The notes under the pieces were generated by a model. It was not told the DNA's origin. It was given only the letters and a program-made list of their open reading frames with translations, and searched no databases. 64,000 bases of DNA from Rhynochetos jubatus. Its lineage: Eukaryota > Chordata > Aves > Eurypygiformes > Rhynochetidae. A program made the translations under genes and the position numbers. The number at the start of each line of letters is the position of its first letter. The stretch's first letter is position 1. The stretch spans positions 1,344,589 to 1,408,588 of the forward strand of contig CM050652.1 of the NCBI GenBank assembly GCA_027574665.1, read 5' to 3'. Positions 12,153 to 22,700 of this stretch are shown here, in pieces.

Positions 12153-13498
12153 CTTCTGTTTTTACTGAGATAGAGAATAGAGATATCAATTTTTACCTGA
12201 ATGTCTGTGTGGTAGAGGATGGTATAAACTGTTATTTTGAATACTATTGATTTCATATTTCCACTGCAAGTTGTAGTTCCTAGAGATACGCCTCTGCACA
12301 GAAGAACCTCTGTGTAAAGAAAGTAACTAGGGAGACACCTTTTAACCGAAACATTCATATCTCAGCACCTATTTGTCACAAGGACTGTGCTCCTGTTGGG
12401 AGGTGCCGTGTTCAGCGAGGGTTTCTCCTGGAAAGCTGGCAAACGGGGCTTTCGGTGGGTTTCAGTTCCCGCTGATAAAGCCCGTCGGCCTCGCTCTGGA
12501 CAGAGCAGCTGTGGGGCTGGAATGCCAGTTCAGCAGGAATGGGGGGGCACCTCTGTTTAAACAGGTTTATTCCACTTACAAACAGCTGTGGGTAATTCAA
12601 ACGACTTAATACTCCAAAGACTTTCCCTGGAGGTGTTTGAGGCGCCTCTAGAAAACTCCCTTACCAGTGCTTCGGACAGTCCCAGACGCTGTTTCTCCGG
12701 CAGTCCGTTCCTATTGCACTTCTCAAACCGCAAGCAGGGAGCAGCTGAAAACTTCTTTGCTTCACGGTGAGGACTTTCTTCTCCTTTAAAAATAACATCT
12801 CCAAAGAGCCAGGGGACAGCAATTATGGAATAATCATTTTGATGTACAGCAAGAGAGTTGTAGAATAACGTTTCGGATGGTTTCTGTGCAGCTGGAGGAA
12901 CATCTGTTATCTTACCCCAGCCATGACTCTTGATTCCCGGAATCCTCGCGTGTTCTCACTTTCTGTTGGACGTGGGATATGCAGAGCTGGGTTTTTTTCA
13001 GCTTACAGGCGGTTGCCCAAAGTTTTGCTGTCAGTAAGTAATTCTCTTCAGTACCGCTGTACAAACTGTCCTGGTTTTAGCCTTGTTTTCTAGGGATATG
13101 AGACACATGCTAGTTCCTCAGGCCTCTGTAAGAAACTTCTGAACTGGTAGGCTAATTCCATGCAAATTCGAGCGAAGGATAAAAGGCCACAAAGGTATGA
13201 AGTTCCTTTCCGAGCTGTGAAAGTTGGCAGATAGGCAGAGTGACCCTAGAAACGCCCCAGCCAAGGCAACAACAGGGGGAGTTCAGCCTTGAACCGCTGG
13301 GTCTGGCAGAAAGCAGGGGGTCGGTCAGTGCCCGGGCAATTGCTGGCACACCTGCATGTGGCCGGCAGATGTTGGGGTGCTGACCTTGGCTGGGGGCCCA
13401 GTGCCCCTCAAAGCTGCTCTGTCACCCCCTCCTCAGCTGGGCAGGGGGGAGAAAATACAATGAAAGGCTCATGGGTTGGGATAAGGACAGGGAGGGAT

Positions 13499-13526
13499 CC
13501 CCCCCCCCCCCCCCCCCCCCCCCCCC
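13499..13526 (+). repeat. Poly-C run of 28 bases
   Basis: An uninterrupted C tract directly after GGGAGGGAT. Its exact length is uncertain because homopolymers of this size are error-prone in sequencing. It lies about 150 bp 5' of a CR1 copy. Confidence 0.9.
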
Positions 13527-13675
13527 TTAACGTCATGGGCAAAACGGACTCTACTGTGCAAAATTAATGGAGTTTATTACCAATCAAGTCAGAGTAGAAG
13601 AGCACTAAAACCAGATCTTAAAACCCCTTCCCTCACCCCTGCCTTCTTCCTGGGCTCAGCTTTGCTCCATATTAG

Positions 13676-13990
13676 CCTACAAGGAAGATGGGGGGGACTT
13701 TTTACAAGGGTCTGTAGTGACAGGACAAGGGGTGACGGGTTTAAATTGAAACTGGGGAGATTCAGATTAGATATCAGGAAGGAATTCTTCCCAGAGAGGG
13801 TGGGGGGCACTGGGACAGGTTCCCAGAGAAGCTGTGGGTGCCCCATCCCTGGGAGTGCCCAAGGCCAGGCTGGATGAGGCTGGGAGCACCCTGGGCTGTG
13901 GAAGGTGTCCCTGCCCATGGCAGGGTGTGGGGCTGGGGCTGGGGGTCTTTGAGGTCCCTTCCCACCCAAACCAGTCTATGATTCTATGAC
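13676..13990 (+). mobile_element. CR1 LINE 3' end, sense
   Basis: It starts ACAAGGAAGATGGGGGGGAC and contains GTGACAGGACAAGGGGTGAC and GGAAGGAATTCTTCCCAGAG. It ends TCTATGATTCTATGA, a CR1 3' tail microsatellite. It is 5'-truncated. Confidence 0.92.
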
Positions 13991-14004
13991 ATTTCTCTCC
14001 CTCC

Positions 14005-14600
14005 TCTCTGTCAGCGGCACAGGGGGACGGGGAATTGGGGTTGTGGTCAGTCCATCACACGTTTTCTCTGCCGCTCCTTGCTCCTCAGGGCTGAGGGTCC
14101 TCACACTCTGCCCCTGCTCTGGCGTGGGGTCCTCCCCAGGCTGCAGCGGGGTCTGTGCCCCCGCCCCATGACCCTCCATGTCTGCAGGGCACAGCTGCCC
14201 TCCACCATGGGCTGCCCCACAGGCTGCCGTGGAATCTCTGCGCCGGCGCCTGGAGCACGTCCTCCCCTCCTTCTCCAACGGCCTTGGGGTCTGCAGAGTT
14301 GTGTCTCTGAAGTATTTTCACTCCTTTCTCCAGCTGCAGTTCTTTTCCTGGTTTGTGTTTGTTTGTTTGTTTTTCCTTCATAAGCACATTATCCCCAAGG
14401 CACTGCCACCGTCACTGATGGATGGGCTCAGCCTTGGCCAGGAGTGGGTCCATCCTGGAGCCGGCTGGCAGTGGCTTTATCAGTCATGGGGGAAGCTTCT
14501 AGTAGCTTCTCACAAAAGCCCCCCCTGCAGCCCCCCCGCTGCCAATCCCTGGCCACGCAAGCCCAACACAGGCTGTCCCGTGCGCTGGGGTCGGGGGAAG
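14005..14600. mobile_element. GC-rich avian retroelement fragment (probable ERV-derived)
   Basis: This stretch has imperfectly repeated 'GCTCC...GGGGTCC...GGGCTGC' segments, followed by GGCGCCTGGAGCACGTCCTC, TCAGCCTTGGCCAGGAGTGG and GGGGGAAGCTTCTAGTAGC. I recognise this order as a dispersed avian repeat that accompanies ERV LTRs, but I cannot assign the family or the orientation. The family call rests on memory of similar avian sequences. Confidence 0.4.
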
Positions 14601-16028
14601 GAGGAGCTCTGTTCTGCAGGCCACGGGGAAGGCTCCTGGTTAGTGCTGAGGAAAGACAAGGGGAGACAGGCTGAGCTGCAGAGCGCTGCAGGGAAAGGAT
14701 GCGACTGTGACGCCGGTTTTCGTTAACCCCACAGCCCATGGAACAGCTTGTTTAAAGAAAGATATTAATAATGTGTGGGAGCGAGGAACGTAAGGGGACC
14801 TGTTTGCACACACCCGCTTCCCAGTAGCCATTCAGTTCTCAGTTTGGATGTGGTCCCCTGGCTGCGCATACACGTTTTCTTCTCTCTCTGCGGGAAGGAC
14901 CGCAACCTAACATCCCTCCTTTCTCTTACGTGAATCTTCCCATAAAAATACCGATACGGAGGTGTCCTGGCCCGACAGCTGCCAGAGCTAGAGCACTCTG
15001 TATTTATCCGGTTGTAACTACAGCAGGGACTTTAGGAGGCCAGGTTTATCACACCCTTAGTGTGCAGAAACTTCCCGTAATTACTTATCACAAGCCTTGC
15101 GTGTGTCAACAGTCGCTTGTTCTGTAGCCGGGTCCAAGCGTCCCTACAAAATACAACAGATGCACAGGCCAGTTCTTGTCTCCCCCATCTAATATTTCAG
15201 ACACACTTCTCGCTGCTCTTTCTTACTTCTTTTTAGCCTCAGTCGTTAGTATAATGTGGTCCCTTGGCAGTTGTTTTTGCTAAAAGGAGATAATTAATTA
15301 TGATTGCTCCTTTTATGCCATGTGGTTTGATAATAAAAATTACACAGGATCATTTTTCCCTGAACACAGCAAAGAACAAATATTAATTTTTTGCATTATC
15401 TCTTTCATTATTCATTCCAAGACTCATTCAAAAGGGTTTTGCTTAGAAAGATCTGCAGACCTTTTCGAGCCAAGCTACCAGGCCTTTCCCTAACCTCTCT
15501 GGTTCTTTCTGGGTTCCTTCTGATCAGGTACCAGGATTCCTCTTGAGATTTCCCTCAGCAGTCAATGTTCTTCTTGCAGGACTATTTTAATCTCAAGCAG
15601 CTAATTGATTCAGTTGTTCGTGGCCTCCAAGAGGCAGGAAAAGGTGAGAAACAAGCAGCACAAGAAAGCATGGGAGCTGCTTTAGTAAACTTAGCCACTG
15701 AAAACAAGACTCAACCACAGACAGGCCTAGAACAGCCCAAGACCAAGGCCCTGCACCTTTTCAAGTGGTAAGGAACCTCTTTACAATTTGTTTTCTACGC
15801 TGCCCGGACAAGCTTGGTCTATGAGACGGGGTAACAGCATCCCTCGTTCTCCTTGCTAAATACAAAGTTCAGCTGCTCCACCATTTAGTCTGAGTAGAAG
15901 AGAGAGACTCATTGGCCTCATTGAAGCTTGATACACCCCACTGATGAGAAAGCAACTCCCTCTAAGTAGCACACTCTCCTGGATCCCCCTCCTGGCACGA
16001 GAAAAGAGTCACAAGAGCGAAAAGGCCG

Positions 16029-16862
16029 TGTCACGGTTTAACTCCGGCTAGCAAGATACCATGAAGCTGCTCTCACAGATCCCTCCTCCCCTCCTCCAGT
16101 GGAGGGGAAGAATCAGAGGAAAAAGAAATAAGGAAGCTCATAAAATTGAGATAAGAACAATGTACTAATTGAATCTAAATTAATATAGGTAAATGCTACT
16201 ACTAATAACTAATTAAAATAATAGAAAATAAAACCTATGATACAATATGATGCAGTTTCTCACCACCCACTGACCAGTGCGCACCCAGGTGCTGAGTAGT
16301 GAGAGTCAGAGCCAGAGAGCCCAAGAGCTGCAGCCCGAGAGAGATTGCAGCCCGAGGGCCAGAGCCCGAGAGCGATCGCAGCCTGAGAACCATCGCAGAT
16401 TCCGGCGAACCAGATTCCGAACGAACGCCATCAGCGACAGCACGACTGGGAAAACTCAACCAACCCACCAACTCCCTCACGAAGGAGCCAGCACAGCAGC
16501 TAACGCAGGAGTCGGGGGAGTGTGAGCAAGTGCCAGGAAGTCAAAGAGAGAGAGTAAGGCGAGAGTAATGGCTCCTGGGCCCCTCCTCGCCTGTGCCCCC
16601 AGCGCGACATACTGTGGAATGAAACACTCCCTTGGGCAGTCTGGGTCAGCTCTCTGAGCTGTGTGTCCCCTGCACTGCCTGCAGCGAGACAGCGAGAGCT
16701 GGGAGCGCAGCTGCAGGGTCAGCAGCGGAGACAGACCTTGAATTCAGTGCAGGCACTGCCCAGCGCCAGCACAGACCTTATCAGGGCTGCTCTCAGCATC
16801 CAGGAACAGCTTCAGGGCAGCCACCATGGAGAGTTAACTCCTTCCTGACTGAACCCAGCACA
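16029..16862 (-). mobile_element. Solo LTR of avian ERVL type, antisense
   Basis: Bounded by TG...CA (+ strand TGTCACGGTTTAACTCCGGC at the left end and GAACCCAGCACA at the right) and 834 bp long. It is flanked by imperfect 5-bp direct repeats, GGCCG at 16024-16028 and GGCTG at 16863-16867, the target-site length expected for ERVL. The interior has the expected order for this avian LTR class: a CAGTGGAGGGGAAGAATCAG block, an AT-rich tract, CTCACCACCCACTGACCAGT, GGGCAGTCTGGGTCAGCTCT, then AGTTAACTCC. No internal retroviral genes remain beside it, so it is a recombined solo LTR. Which transcription factors it might bind cannot be judged by eye. Confidence 0.8.
16310..16402. repeat. Short minisatellite inside the LTR
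   Basis: Degenerate repeats of GCAGCCCGAGAG / GGCCAGAGCCCGAGAG / GCGATCGCAGCCTGAGA type, with units of roughly 17-20 bp, expand the middle of the solo LTR. Confidence 0.6.
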
Positions 16863-18105
16863 GGCTGGTAGTTTTTAGAGAAAGCAAAATACCCATAAGT
16901 AAAAGAATCTGGGATGGATGTTTTCTACACTGAATGTCTTATCACTTGTTCTTGAAAACACCCAACACGTCCAGATTACAACAGAGAAGTTTCTTTCATT
17001 GGACCGAGAAAGAATTCTGCACCGCATTCACGGCAAGGGCACTCGGCTGGTCAAACACGTGACTTCGGAACGACAACGTGGTGTTTTCCATTAATGCAAT
17101 CCTTTACTGCTCAAGGCAAGTAAGTCTAATGGTTTCCACTCAGTGTTTCAAAGTCGCTTTCCAGAGCACCCTCCTCAGCAGCACCCCGCTCTCCGCCGAC
17201 ACCCACGCTCAGCCGCCACGTCGCGGGATGAACCGGCTGGTATGGTTTCCAAAGTTTCCTGGTCTCATTTCTCCATTCAACCTGCGCTCCCGCCTCAACT
17301 TTCCCTCTTGGTAAACGGGATAATCTTTAGACGTGTACTTTGCCACGGAGTGCCTTTGCTCTTTGCTTTCTCTGCTCCTGAGCTCCTCCTCTAGTCATCA
17401 CCTGGCACATTTTGCTCTTGCAACCGTTCCTGTCTTTTAGCCTTTTTGATACCTTATCTACAAGCACTGATAATTATTTTCCTCCAAAGGTTTCCTCTGG
17501 ACCACCTTCTTCCCTTCGTTCCCTGATACCTTTATTTCTCTCCATACTTCAGTGGGCTCTTGTTTTCTTTGTTGTTCTCATCTCTCTTGTTCTCATTTCT
17601 GTGAGTTCCTGCCATCCTTCCGCGTTTCACTCTACTCAGTCACTGCTCTGGCTCCTTCTCTATATCCACTCCTATTTTCATGCCGAAATACTGTCCTTGC
17701 AAATGTTTTCTCCACTGCAGAGTTGTTCTGTCCCCCTTCAGTACCTGTACACTCATAGCCACACGTGTTCACTCTTCTGTCAGTCCCAAAAAAGCTCCTT
17801 CACAGAGTCCCCAGACCTCCCAACCACCGCACCACTTCACAGCGCCCAAAGCAGCGGGTGACCGCTTGTTAATCATTATAATTCCGTGAGATGGAATTTT
17901 GGGTTTGCCATTACCCAACAATCCCTGTAGCTGCCAGGAAGAGCAGTGAAGATGGTTGGATGTTTTTGGGAATCAGGTTTACAATCCTCTACCCAAAGAT
18001 GCTTCCAAGGCTGATTTATTTAAATGTCTGTATGTGGCAGACTGTAATATGTACAAACTTCATACCAGGGGAGAAAACACATGTTTTTCTTAAAATTAAT
18101 CAGCC

Positions 18106-18266
18106 ATAGAATCATAGAATCACAGGATGGTTTGGGTTGGAAGGGACCTTAAAGATCATCTAGTTCCAACCCCCTGCCATGGGCAGGGACACCCTCCACT
18201 AGCCCAGGTTGCTCCCAGCCTCATCCAGCCTGGCCTTGGACACTCCCAGGGATGGGGCACCCACAT
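18106..18266 (-). mobile_element. CR1 LINE 3' end, antisense
   Basis: It starts ATAGAATCATAGAATCACAG, then TGGTTTGGGTTGGAAGGGAC, and continues to CACTCCCAGGGATGGGGCAC. Only the last ~160 bp of the element are present. Confidence 0.92.
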
Positions 18267-19654
18267 CCATGTCCCACCAATCTGAAATACTGCTCTGTCC
18301 TCCCCACTGCAATGACGGCACATGCCAAGCCAAACAGCCCAGAGACAGGCTGAGCTGGGTTGACACTTCCCCAGCGCCTCTCTCCCACGCTCTGCGTCGC
18401 GGATGGTTTCCATGAAACGCGTAGGCAATTCATGTATTTGAACCCTTCATTCTGTGTCAATATGAGTTGGAACCGGCCAACCGGCTCAGAAGTTATTGCT
18501 GACAGGCTGACAGGCATCCCATGTGCCAGTGCAAGCCCCGTTTCCTTAGGAAATTGCATTAAAACCAACCCTCTCCAAGCTCCTACCTGCCAGGATGTGG
18601 AGGAAGAGCTTTAAAATATGAAGTGTGTCCTATGGGGTTACGTATCAGACAGCAGAGAGGTGTTAATGTTTGGGATAACGACAGACAGATGATCTAGGCG
18701 GACTAACTGATGCATTGGGGTTTGGCGATAGTGTAATTATGAGCTGTTTTTTACTATGGGGTGATTCAGCTCCTACTGATAACTTTTCCCACTTGTGCTT
18801 TTTGATCTTTAGCGCTTTGCAAGTGAAGGCCTGGTGCTGAGGGATGCAGAAGAGAGGCTTTGTCTCACATCCTTTCTCCAAAGCTTTAGAAAAATGCTAT
18901 TACGGTGAAAAATCTGTTAACTGAAAACGACCCCTTCAGCTGCCTGCTCTTCCCTCCGACTCCTCTCCCTCCATCGCTTCCCCTGGCTCTCGCTTTGATT
19001 TCCATCACTGTATGGGATTGCTCGGAGACATCCGAACTGTACTACACGCAGGTTTCGGTGCCTGCTGTGTGAAACTGTGGCTCTCCAAGGAGCCTAAAGC
19101 AGAGGCTGGTTTGAAAACGTTTCTGCGGTACAGGACGCTGGTCAAACAGAGAACTCCTCACACGCTTTCCCACCACAGTATGAGGGTGAAGGCGTGGGCT
19201 GCGCCCCGCTCAGCAGGGGCAGGAAGCCGTAGCATCTCCCACCCCGGAGCTTTCTGCCCACAGATAACGCGAGGATCCATGTAACCGCCTACCAAACGCC
19301 ACTCTTTCCCATAACCTCTGAAAAGCCCAACTTCCTGCCCTCCTCCACTCAGCTGGAAGTTGTGGTGCTCCTCATGTCCCTCCCTATGACCTTTCGCTGG
19401 TCCCTCTGGCTGTGGGCGCGGCAGGCTGCCTCTGCCCGGCTCCCTCCGGGCGCTGAGGGCGGGCCGGCGGCGGCAGCTCCCCTCAGCCCCGAGCAAGCTT
19501 TTCCCGCCCTTTTCCTGAGGCGGCCCTTGCCAGCGCAATGGCGGTGGGCAGCGCGAGCCGCGCACCGCCCCCCTCCCCCCCCCCAGCGACGGATTGGACG
19601 AGGGACGGTGCGTCGGTGTCCGGCTCCGCCCCACGCGGCTTTCCCGCCTTCCAC

Positions 19655-19666
19655 TGCGCATGCGTG
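19655..19666 (+). promoter_or_regulatory. NRF1 binding motif
   Basis: TGCGCATGCGTG matches the palindromic NRF1 consensus YGCGCAYGCGCR at 11 of 12 positions. NRF1 is the next gene downstream in this window. Confidence 0.65.
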
Positions 19667-19671
19667 GGGTG

Positions 19672-19685
19672 GGTACCATGGCAAC
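19672..19685 (+). promoter_or_regulatory. RFX X-box-like site
   Basis: GGTACCATGGCAAC agrees with the palindromic RFX site GTTGCCATGGCAAC at 12 of 14 positions and has an intact right half-site. RFX sites of this kind mark promoters of ciliary genes. Confidence 0.5.
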
Positions 19686-19694
19686 GCGGCCCGG

Positions 19695-19712
19695 ATGGTA
19701 AACGAGGGGAAG
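19695..19712 (+). CDS. SMKR1: SMKR1 first coding exon (predicted)
   Basis: ATG followed by five codons up to AAG|GTGCGC. It was chosen because it is in frame with the exon-2 acceptor, sits in the CpG island just past the promoter motifs, and gives a family-sized protein. The frame is open further upstream (back to 19362), but that would mean translating the promoter, so the short start is preferred. A seven-codon upstream frame (ATG at 19678, stop TAA at 19699) overlaps this start if transcription begins before 19678. Confidence 0.55.
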
Positions 19713-22700
19713 GTGCGCTCGGTGGTGGCGGCCGTGAGAGGAGCTGGGGATCTGGACCTGGACCCGGACCCGGACCCCGACTCCCCGCAGGCAGAGCAGG
19801 GGCTCGGTAGGCTGCAGTGAAGAGTTGTGTGTTTCTTACTGGAGCGCTGTGTCCCTGAGGGACGGTCGCCTCTCGCCCGGCCGGGGGGAATGCTGTGGAG
19901 GTCTCGTCCCTTCACGCCTGTGTGGGAAACTCTCCGCAGCTTCCTTCTTCAGCCCGTGCCGTGGGGACAAGGAAGTAAGGTGGTGGCCGTGCATGCAGGG
20001 GGAGGTGGGTCTGGAGCAGTCCGGTGTCGCTGGGGGCTCAGCAAGTGCTTTTTGCAGGTCGCTGACGCAGAGCTGAGGTTCAGGTTTCCCTTTTTTTCCC
20101 TGTCTTGCATTGTTAGAGGAATTCTTAAGGCTTTGCGGAAAAGCTCAGGGCCCTGGAGTCTGGCAGAGTTAGTAGGTGACTTCACAGGTGTATGAAAACG
20201 GAATGAAAACAAAGAAACTCTGTTAGCTGTGGCACCCCTCGACCTGGTTTTGCAAGTAAATGATTTCACTGTTTTTCTTCCCCTCTAACTGTAAAGTCTC
20301 TGTGTGTGATGCTGATGCCTTGCACAGCATGTAACCCTCTGTGTGATGGTGTGTTGCAGGGTCCATCTTCAGGGCTTGATGTGGAGACCCACTGTGCAGT
20401 GAAAGGACTTGGCCATGGTAATACAGGTTTGATTCTTCTGAAGCGTGTTGATTTTTAAGGAGGTAGAGTTAGTATCCCAAAGGTTCCTTCCCAGGGCTGC
20501 AGGGCACAAAGTGACCTGCCCACATTTATGTTGTGTGCAAGCATGCACCTGATTCTGATTTTTTTTAGCTTTTCTTGCTGTTCTCAGCTGTAGGCTGTAA
20601 AATTCTGCACACATCCTATAAAGCCCCAGATCTTACTGCTTGTGGGTGAACGAAAATACTGCACAAACGTGGATTTCCCAGTACTTTTGGAGAGTTTTCA
20701 GATGTCACGCTGGGTTGTAGTTCAAAAACTAAAATGAGATCGTGGTGGGAAGTCTGATCTGTGCAAGTCCTGCCTCTAGGGGGGCCCACAAGGAAGCTGG
20801 GGGTGGGGGGTGGGGAGCTTTTTACAAGGGCCTGTAGTGACAGGACAAGGGGTAACGGGTTTAAATTGAAATTGGGGAGATTTAGATTAGATATTGGGAA
20901 GGAATTCTTCCTGGAGAGGGTGGGGAGCACTGGGACAGGTTCCCAGAGAAGCTGTGGGTGCCCCATCCCTGGGAGTGTCCAAGGCCAGGCTGGATGAGGC
21001 TTGGAGCAACCTGGGCTAGTGGAGGGTGTCCCTGCCCATGGCAGGGGGTTGGAACTGGGTGGTTTTTAAGGTCCCTTCCAACCCAAACCAGTCTACGATT
21101 CTACACACTGAAAAAGAACTCTGCTCTGTGCAAGATCGCATATCCTTTGGTTGCCTGATAAATCCATAAGCAGTCACGGGGTCATCGGTTGGCGCACCAA
21201 GCGTTGGCCCTGGTACTGCCATATGTGCACGTACACGCACAAGGGGTTAGTTCTGACAGCATTTGCGATGCTGTAGCTTGTTAACTTCCCATGCTTCAGT
21301 AACCCCTGCTCTAGGTTGTGCTCCAGTGTGTGAGCTGACTGCAGACTAGAGCTTACCAACGCCCTGTTTGGTGACAGCCAGGAAACAAGACAGTTGGTGA
21401 CGGTGACTGAGAACATTTAAAGCCTGGAGGTTAGAGATATCTGCTGCAGAGGGACAGCAGGAGCAGTGAGGCAGCTCTAGACAAAGGGACTCCCTGACTC
21501 TCACCACAGACTTAGAACGGTTTGCCCTCACTTGTAAGCACCTTTTTTATTTTGAAAGATCAGCTGCAGGCCAAATTCTGACCAGGAACCTAACTGTGCT
21601 CAGAAAATCCACTAGTGACCCTGCTGGGAGTGTGTAAACAGGGAGTGCGATGCAGGTGACTGGCTGAAAAACCTGACATGAGCATCTACGCCTTGAAGTG
21701 TCCACATTGCAGCACATGAAGTATTCAACAAATTCTATCCAGTTAAGGGCTGCGGAAAAGGCTCGTCGCCTTCTCCACCATGTGTCTGAGCTCAGGTGGC
21801 TTGCAGTCTGCATGGCTCGAGGTTTAGGGAGCAACCTGCCATCAGCTGCAGCTTGTGCTCTGTATTTTCTGTCTGACTTTTTTCCTTCCGTGGATGGTGG
21901 TTCTGTGTGTTTTATATAGAAGCCCTGATTTATTTCTCACCCACCCCTGCCCTTTCACCCATACATACTCATTCACGTTGTGTTCTCGGCAGATTCTGGA
22001 CTGTACCCCTGGCTCTGCTCTCGTACCTCAGAGCACGAATGTTTGTCTCTCCGGCACTTAACAGTACTGGGCTGTAAAGGGACTCTTCAGAATCAGTACC
22101 ATGAAAAATGTACTACCTATACTGCCTTCCCTAGTTTATGCCTGACTGATAGTGCCTTTCTGGCTGTGTCTGTGCTAATTCTTGCTAATGAAGCGCTTGG
22201 ATCCGGGTAGTGTTCAAAACCAGGCAAATAACAGAACTAGATGGGCAGGTGCGTAACGTGACTCGGTGGGTACTGAAAGTGCTCTTGGGGCCAAATGCTT
22301 CAGTCCCTCGTGATGTGTAAATACTCCTGTTCAGCCTTTTCTCTGGGACTCGCTGTCGCTCCATCCTCGGCATTCCTGCGACGCTGCCCACCTCCTGGCT
22401 CCATGTGCCCATCACCATTTTCCTGTCTACACAGCAGCAAAGACAGATCCCTCTGGGTCCTTGACCCGGTTTCTGTTGCTCAATACCTGGAGGCAGCCGT
22501 CCTCCACGCAGACACGCTCCAGGCTTGTTGCGAGGAGTGGCCAGGATGGATGAGAAAACAATCCAGGGAGTGAATCAGACTCTGACAAATCCCTCTGAGA
22601 GACAAGAGTCTGGGTGTTCAGGCACCAGCGCTAATCAGCTGGAGTTAACAGGAGTGGGTTTTTGGCCTGCTTTAGGGCTTGGCAACAAGTCCTCCTTAGG

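Larger units (their letters stand above)
11036..19400. other. Intergenic region, STRIP2 to SMKR1
   Basis: The region holds CR1 copies at about 11.89, 13.68 and 18.11 kb, a 28-base C run, a GC-rich retroelement fragment at about 14.0-14.6 kb, and a solo ERVL LTR at 16.03-16.86 kb. A pyrimidine-rich tract lies at about 17.4-17.85 kb and contains a long but low-complexity open frame. I recognise no conserved gene. Confidence 0.7.
19420..19930 (+). promoter_or_regulatory. SMKR1: SMKR1 CpG-island promoter
   Basis: CpG density rises sharply here against the flanks. No TATA box is seen. An inverted CCAAT box (ATTGG at 19593-19597) is followed by an NRF1-type motif at 19655-19666 and an X-box-like site at 19672-19685. 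The start codon at 19695 lies a few bases further on, so transcription must start very close to these sites. The CpG island and motifs are seen; their activity is inferred. Confidence 0.7.

Noticed and set aside
17412-17861. 149-codon leucine/serine-rich frame
   Set aside because: The sequence is pyrimidine-rich, which yields S, L, F and P codons automatically. No splice or family evidence.
19362-19820. 152-codon frame continuous with the SMKR1 start
   Set aside because: It would require translating the promoter island, including the transcription-factor motifs, and gives a protein twice the family size.
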